Below are positions 61,441 to 64,000 of a stretch of 64,000 nt of DNA, piece after piece (the first letter of the stretch is position 1; each line of letters begins with the position of its first letter). This DNA comes from Oscillospiraceae bacterium (GTDB taxonomy: Bacteria; Bacillota; Clostridia; Saccharofermentanales; Fastidiosipilaceae). A program made the translations under genes and the position numbers. The notes below the pieces were generated by a model that saw only the letters and a program-made list of their open reading frames with translations, made no database searches and was not told where the DNA came from. The stretch spans positions 114,423 through 178,422 of the forward strand of contig JASBZA010000002.1 of NCBI GenBank assembly GCA_029983685.1, written 5' to 3'.

Positions 61441-62700
61441 GAAATGATACATTTTTCGAGATTGTTAATTGCAACTTAAACTGAAATTTAATTTACTAGT
61501 AGTTCTTTTTTCAAGCTACAGCTTGAGAAAAGTTTTCTGCACTGTGACCATCTAATAATTTTCTTGGATACTTGTTAATAAATTCTTCTAGTTCCTTTAT
61601 CTCTTGTTCTCTAATCTCTTTAAGTTTGGTACCCTTAGGTATGAAATAACGTATAAATCCATTTAGGTTCTCATTGCTACCACGTTCCCAGGAATAGTAT
61701 GCATTGCAATAGTAGACATGGGTTCGATTCTGCTTGCCAAAAATTGATCTTTCCAGGGATTTCCAGTTGATAAACTCTGAGCCATTGTCCACAGTAAAGG
61801 ACTTAAACTTTTCCCTGAATACATCTGGACCAAGATTACGCTCTAAGCCATTCAAACGACGTGTAACTGCTGATTGAGTCTGCTTACCTATCTTAAAGAG
61901 TAAACACTCTCTGGTAAACCTATCCACCATAGTCAAAAGGCAGGTCTTGTCAGACTTTACAGACTCGATGCAATCCATCTCCCAATGTCCTGGCTCAAGA
62001 CGTAATTCAGCCTCTTCAGGACGTTCGTCGATCCGCTTGTAGTCAGGAGCTTTAAGACACTTTTCAATGCGTTTACGGCGTTTATGGCGTTTTTTACCTT
62101 TACGGGGTAAGTCCGTTAGCGTCACGTTCAAAAAAACATCATCTGCTATGTAATTGTAAATGGTCCTGCTACAGAGGCGAGTCGCTGTGGGCCAGCCCTC
62201 TTTGTCAAAATATATTACGATCGCTTCGGGAGAATATTTAAGCGGCTCTATGCCTTTAACTTTCTCTCCTAAAAGCATTTGTTCAATCGTGTTGGACAGC
62301 TTATGGTCCGCACCAATCTTCTGCTGGGGGCCCTTGCTCTCCCAATTCGCTTCGATTTCCTCCTGCGCTACTTTTGCTGAGTATGCATAGTATTCCTCTA
62401 ACATACTAGTTAACTGCAATATCCGCCCTCTCTTTAACTCTCTACTTAGAGTCGCTTCACTCCAACCTAGATCGTAAGCTATTTCTTTCTGACTCTTACG
62501 CTTTTTCTTCGGCCTTTTGAGATTTTGGTCGTAAAGGTACTCCAACGTTTTTCTGTCTTCTAGCGTTAAGTGCTGACCGGGTTTGCGTTTACTGATACAA
62601 TGTAATTGGCTCAAGGTTATTCTCCTTATGTTTGTTGCTATTAACATTGTACAGAATTTCTGAGAGCTTTTTTTATTTCATTTCACTCTACAACTCGCCG
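61441..62700 (-). mobile_element. IS30-family insertion sequence (ends approximate)
   Basis: One complete IS30-type transposase gene fills most of this span. Exact ends are not fixed: the left flank (TTGCAACTTAAACTGAAATT near 61469) and the right flank read inversely (GTTGTAGAGTGAAATGAAAT ending near 62693) are only partly similar, and no target duplication could be assigned. It sits about 30 bp upstream of the ctsR -35 and next to a broken secreted-protein gene. Confidence 0.55.
61511..62614 (-). CDS. IS30-family transposase
   Basis: About 367 residues from the TTG at 62614, which follows AAGGAG; the frame is open to ATG 62647 without a ribosome site. N-terminal HTH LTLEDRKTLEYLYDQNLKR then QKEIAYDLGWSEATLSRELK; DDE/RNase H core with HWEMDCIES, FTVDNGSEF and WERGSNENLNGFIRYFIPK, which hold the Asp, Asp and Glu. 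The frame is complete, so the element may still move. AT-rich. Confidence 0.93.
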   Translation of the reverse strand: MSQLHCISKRKPGQHLTLEDRKTLEYLYDQNLKRPKKKRKSQKEIAYDLGWSEATLSRELKRGRILQLTSMLEEYYAYSAKVAQEEIEANWESKGPQQKIGADHKLSNTIEQMLLGEKVKGIEPLKYSPEAIVIYFDKEGWPTATRLCSRTIYNYIADDVFLNVTLTDLPRKGKKRHKRRKRIEKCLKAPDYKRIDERPEEAELRLEPGHWEMDCIESVKSDKTCLLTMVDRFTRECLLFKIGKQTQSAVTRRLNGLERNLGPDVFREKFKSFTVDNGSEFINWKSLERSIFGKQNRTHVYYCNAYYSWERGSNENLNGFIRYFIPKGTKLKEIREQEIKELEEFINKYPRKLLDGHSAENFSQAVA

Positions 62701-62707
62701 TTTTAGA

Positions 62708-63523
62708 TTATTTGTAAGTCTTGCTTTGTGTTGGGGGTTGTCCATAGTATGCTGTATAGTCGTGCGGAATTGACGCATTTACAACATAATAGCTTGTACC
62801 ATAAGAAGCAATGCTACGCTTAAGTGCAGCTGGTGTGTTTGGAGAACCGGCATTTAGTTTTGTACTAGATATAGCATTCCATACTCTAGTTGCAAATGAT
62901 GAACAGTTATTGAGATATGTCCATTTGTCACTAGTTTTAATAATTTCATTAATTTTATCTAAGCCAGTCTGAGTAACTGATAATCCCATAGAGTATGAAT
63001 CTTTATAAGCGGTATTATGGTACCTAAAATAACCTTCAAGACAGAACCATAAACCACTGTGCTCACTTTTGTTTCCCCAGGTACCTATACTAACACCCTT
63101 ATTTGGAGCAATATATAATCCACCTATATTTATATTGGAAGAAGAACGATTGTAAATTACTAGAAAAGCATGGCCCTCAGTATTTTAAGAACTAGATGAG
63201 TCGTTACCTGCATTACTCGCGAATATTCTTACTTCAGCGACTTTAGTGGAGTTGGTAGAATATTCATTTGAAGAAAAGCTGGAAGATTGAATGTTGGTAT
63301 TTGCCGGTACTAAATCCTCTTCTGGGAGAGGTTCTATATCAGGAGGTAATGTGGACCAATCTTCTTCGTTATTATTTTCTAGTATATCACCGTGTTGGAT
63401 AGGGTCGTTTTGATTTATTGGTAAATTTGTTCTAGTAGTAAGTTCAAGAGCTTTTAAAGGGGATGCCATTGATAAACTGAAGGAAAGGGCCAATATAATT
63501 GCATAAACTTTTTTGAGCATCAC
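62708..63523 (-). pseudogene. Secreted papain-like (NlpC-like/DUF4105-type) protein interrupted by in-frame TAA
   Basis: One frame runs from ATG 63523 to the stop at 62708 (271 sense codons) with one in-frame TAA at 63187-63185. The N-terminal part (MLKKVYAIILALSFSLSMAS) is a signal peptide followed by a Ser/Asn/Glu-rich linker ending NAGNDSSSS before the stop. After the stop the same frame reads TEGHAFLVIYNRSSSNINIG, KGVSIGTWGNKSEHSGLWF, and TYLNNCSSFATRVWNAIS. The His in GHAFL and Cys in NCSSFA are spaced as in permuted papain-like amidases and peptidases of Firmicute surface proteins. The stop lies at the linker-domain border, so the signal and linker would be released without the enzyme. 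A nonsense mutation is the simplest reading. Confidence 0.75.
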
Positions 63524-63524
63524 T

Positions 63525-63749
63525 CTACATACCTCTCTTTAATGAAAATAAATAAAATATAATAAGGGCGACTAGTATAATTGCGATGACCAAAAAAGGA
63601 ATAGCATAAAGGACTAATATTCTTTGGTCGGCACTCCATTCAGGATGAGCATCTATTTTGGTGTACTTAGTAAAAATAAAGATAATACCTACTACAATAT
63701 CGATTGCTAGCAGAGCCGACAGTAAAAAAAGTTTGTTTTTTATTTCCAT
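63525..63749 (-). CDS. Small two-helix membrane protein
   Basis: 74 residues with two membrane helices (LFLLSALLAIDIVVGIIFIF and LYAIPFLVIAIILVALIIFY) joined by a charged loop HPEWSADQR, ending in LKRGM. It lies 1 bp before the start of the interrupted secreted-protein gene, so the two form one transcript; it may help that protein, for example as an immunity or membrane partner. No family is recognised. AT-rich. Confidence 0.6.
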   Translation of the reverse strand: MEIKNKLFLLSALLAIDIVVGIIFIFTKYTKIDAHPEWSADQRILVLYAIPFLVIAIILVALIIFYLFSLKRGM

Positions 63750-63797
63750 AGTTTACTTATTTCCTTTGTTATCGATAATTTACGATCCATATTGTTG

Positions 63798-63834
63798 ATT
63801 ATAGTATATTTTTATCTCGACACCAATATGTCGA
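63798..63834 (-). promoter_or_regulatory. Putative promoter with inverted repeat over the -35
   Basis: Minus strand: perfect TATAAT (63803-63798) with a weak -35 TTGGTG 17 bp upstream. TCGACA (63817-63822) and TGTCGA (63829-63834) form an inverted repeat flanking the -35, a typical place for a repressor or activator. Confidence 0.35.
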
Positions 63835-63869
63835 CGTACATTAAATCTTTTGCTTGAATTGAAAAGGTC

Positions 63870-63892
63870 ATTGCACATAGGGTAGGTGCAAT
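63870..63892. repeat. Inverted repeat upstream of the rightward gene start
   Basis: ATTGCAC (63870-63876) and GTGCAAT (63886-63892) with a 9-bp spacer, about 90 bp before the ATG at 63983. It could be an operator or an element end. No T run follows. Confidence 0.3.
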
Positions 63893-63982
63893 AACTTCGT
63901 AAAATAGAGTGTTGCATTGAGTTCTTCAAATTTTGTATGCTCTTCTTGTTTTGTAGGACATGAGAAAGGATAAGGTGAAAAC

Positions 63983-64000
63983 ATGTCTTATAAAAGAATA
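63983..64000 (+). CDS. Start of a rightward gene, truncated by the window edge
   Basis: ATG after AAGGTG (spacing about 6) encodes MSYKRI before the window ends. Too short to assign; some transposases of the IS30 type begin in a similar way, but this is only a guess. Confidence 0.35.

Noticed and set aside
61441..62700. Exact terminal inverted repeats of the IS30 element
   Set aside because: The candidate ends match at only about half of positions, so the boundaries are given as approximate.
1..64000. tRNA or rRNA genes
   Set aside because: All gaps over about 70 bp were read and none shows a tRNA cloverleaf or rRNA segment.

Overview
The window looks like the chromosome of an anaerobic, host-associated, low-to-mid GC Clostridia-type Firmicute. 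The evidence is: class III (anaerobic) ribonucleotide reductase NrdDG; a CtsR/ClpC stress operon with a textbook CtsR operator; an anaerobic sulfatase-maturing enzyme; Firmicute-type Shine-Dalgarno and SigA sequences; and an rqcP-divIC pair that lacks the sporulation genes yabP/yabQ seen between them in Bacillus, which hints at a non-spore-former. The species cannot be named from the sequence.

Layout. 1-8100 (- strand): GntR/UTRA regulator, Afu/Fbp-type ABC importer (binding protein, fused double permease, ATPase), PHP-domain hydrolase with a discoidin domain, and a secreted GLUG-repeat protein cut by the window edge. 8160-17080 (-): sugar island with binding protein, two permeases, the remnant of a secreted glycosidase, a GH116-type glycosidase and an RbsD/FucU mutarotase, followed by ribokinase and a GH172 (DUF2961) enzyme under their own promoter. 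17130-22500 (-): hexuronate operon uxuB-uxuA-kdgA-kdgK plus a SIS isomerase, with a cre-like site on the promoter. 22500-28500 (-): yhaO/yhaN nuclease pair, cysE, cysK. 28560-30220 (+): an unusual pair, a cytidylate-kinase-like/PD-(D/E)xK fusion with an in-frame TGA and a phosphoribosyltransferase-like protein lacking its catalytic Asp. 30230-33450 (-): nrdD-nrdG under two NrdR-like boxes and a cobalamin riboswitch. 33468-44874: lipoprotein, NSS transporter, exonuclease III, lipoprotein serpin, aspartate dehydrogenase plus hydroxyacid dehydrogenase, GNAT, secondary-alcohol dehydrogenase, divIC/rqcP, hexokinase-like protein and a Gfo/Idh/MocA oxidoreductase. 44891-53511 (-): uracil permease, TauE/SafE exporter, sulfatase plus maturase, polyamine operon speD-decarboxylase-speE. 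53639-58256 (+): zinc-ribbon membrane-protein cluster with a LOG-family enzyme. 58235-61436 (-): ctsR-clpC. 61440-64000: AT-rich end with an IS30 transposase, a secreted papain-like protein broken by a stop codon, a small membrane protein, and the first codons of a rightward gene.

Together the metabolic genes describe glycan scavenging: uptake and cleavage of glycosides and perhaps furanosides, hexuronate breakdown to pyruvate and glyceraldehyde-3-phosphate, desulfation of sulfated sugars, and import of an organic (possibly phosphorylated) solute. The AT-rich blocks (about 1-1030, 10460-17080, 33470-34080, 61440-64000) contrast with the GC-richer housekeeping core and look acquired or fast evolving. 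Most promising for novelty are the kinase-like/PRTase-like pair, the duplicated P1 strand in the cobalamin riboswitch, the furanoside island with its gene remnant, and the zinc-ribbon cluster.
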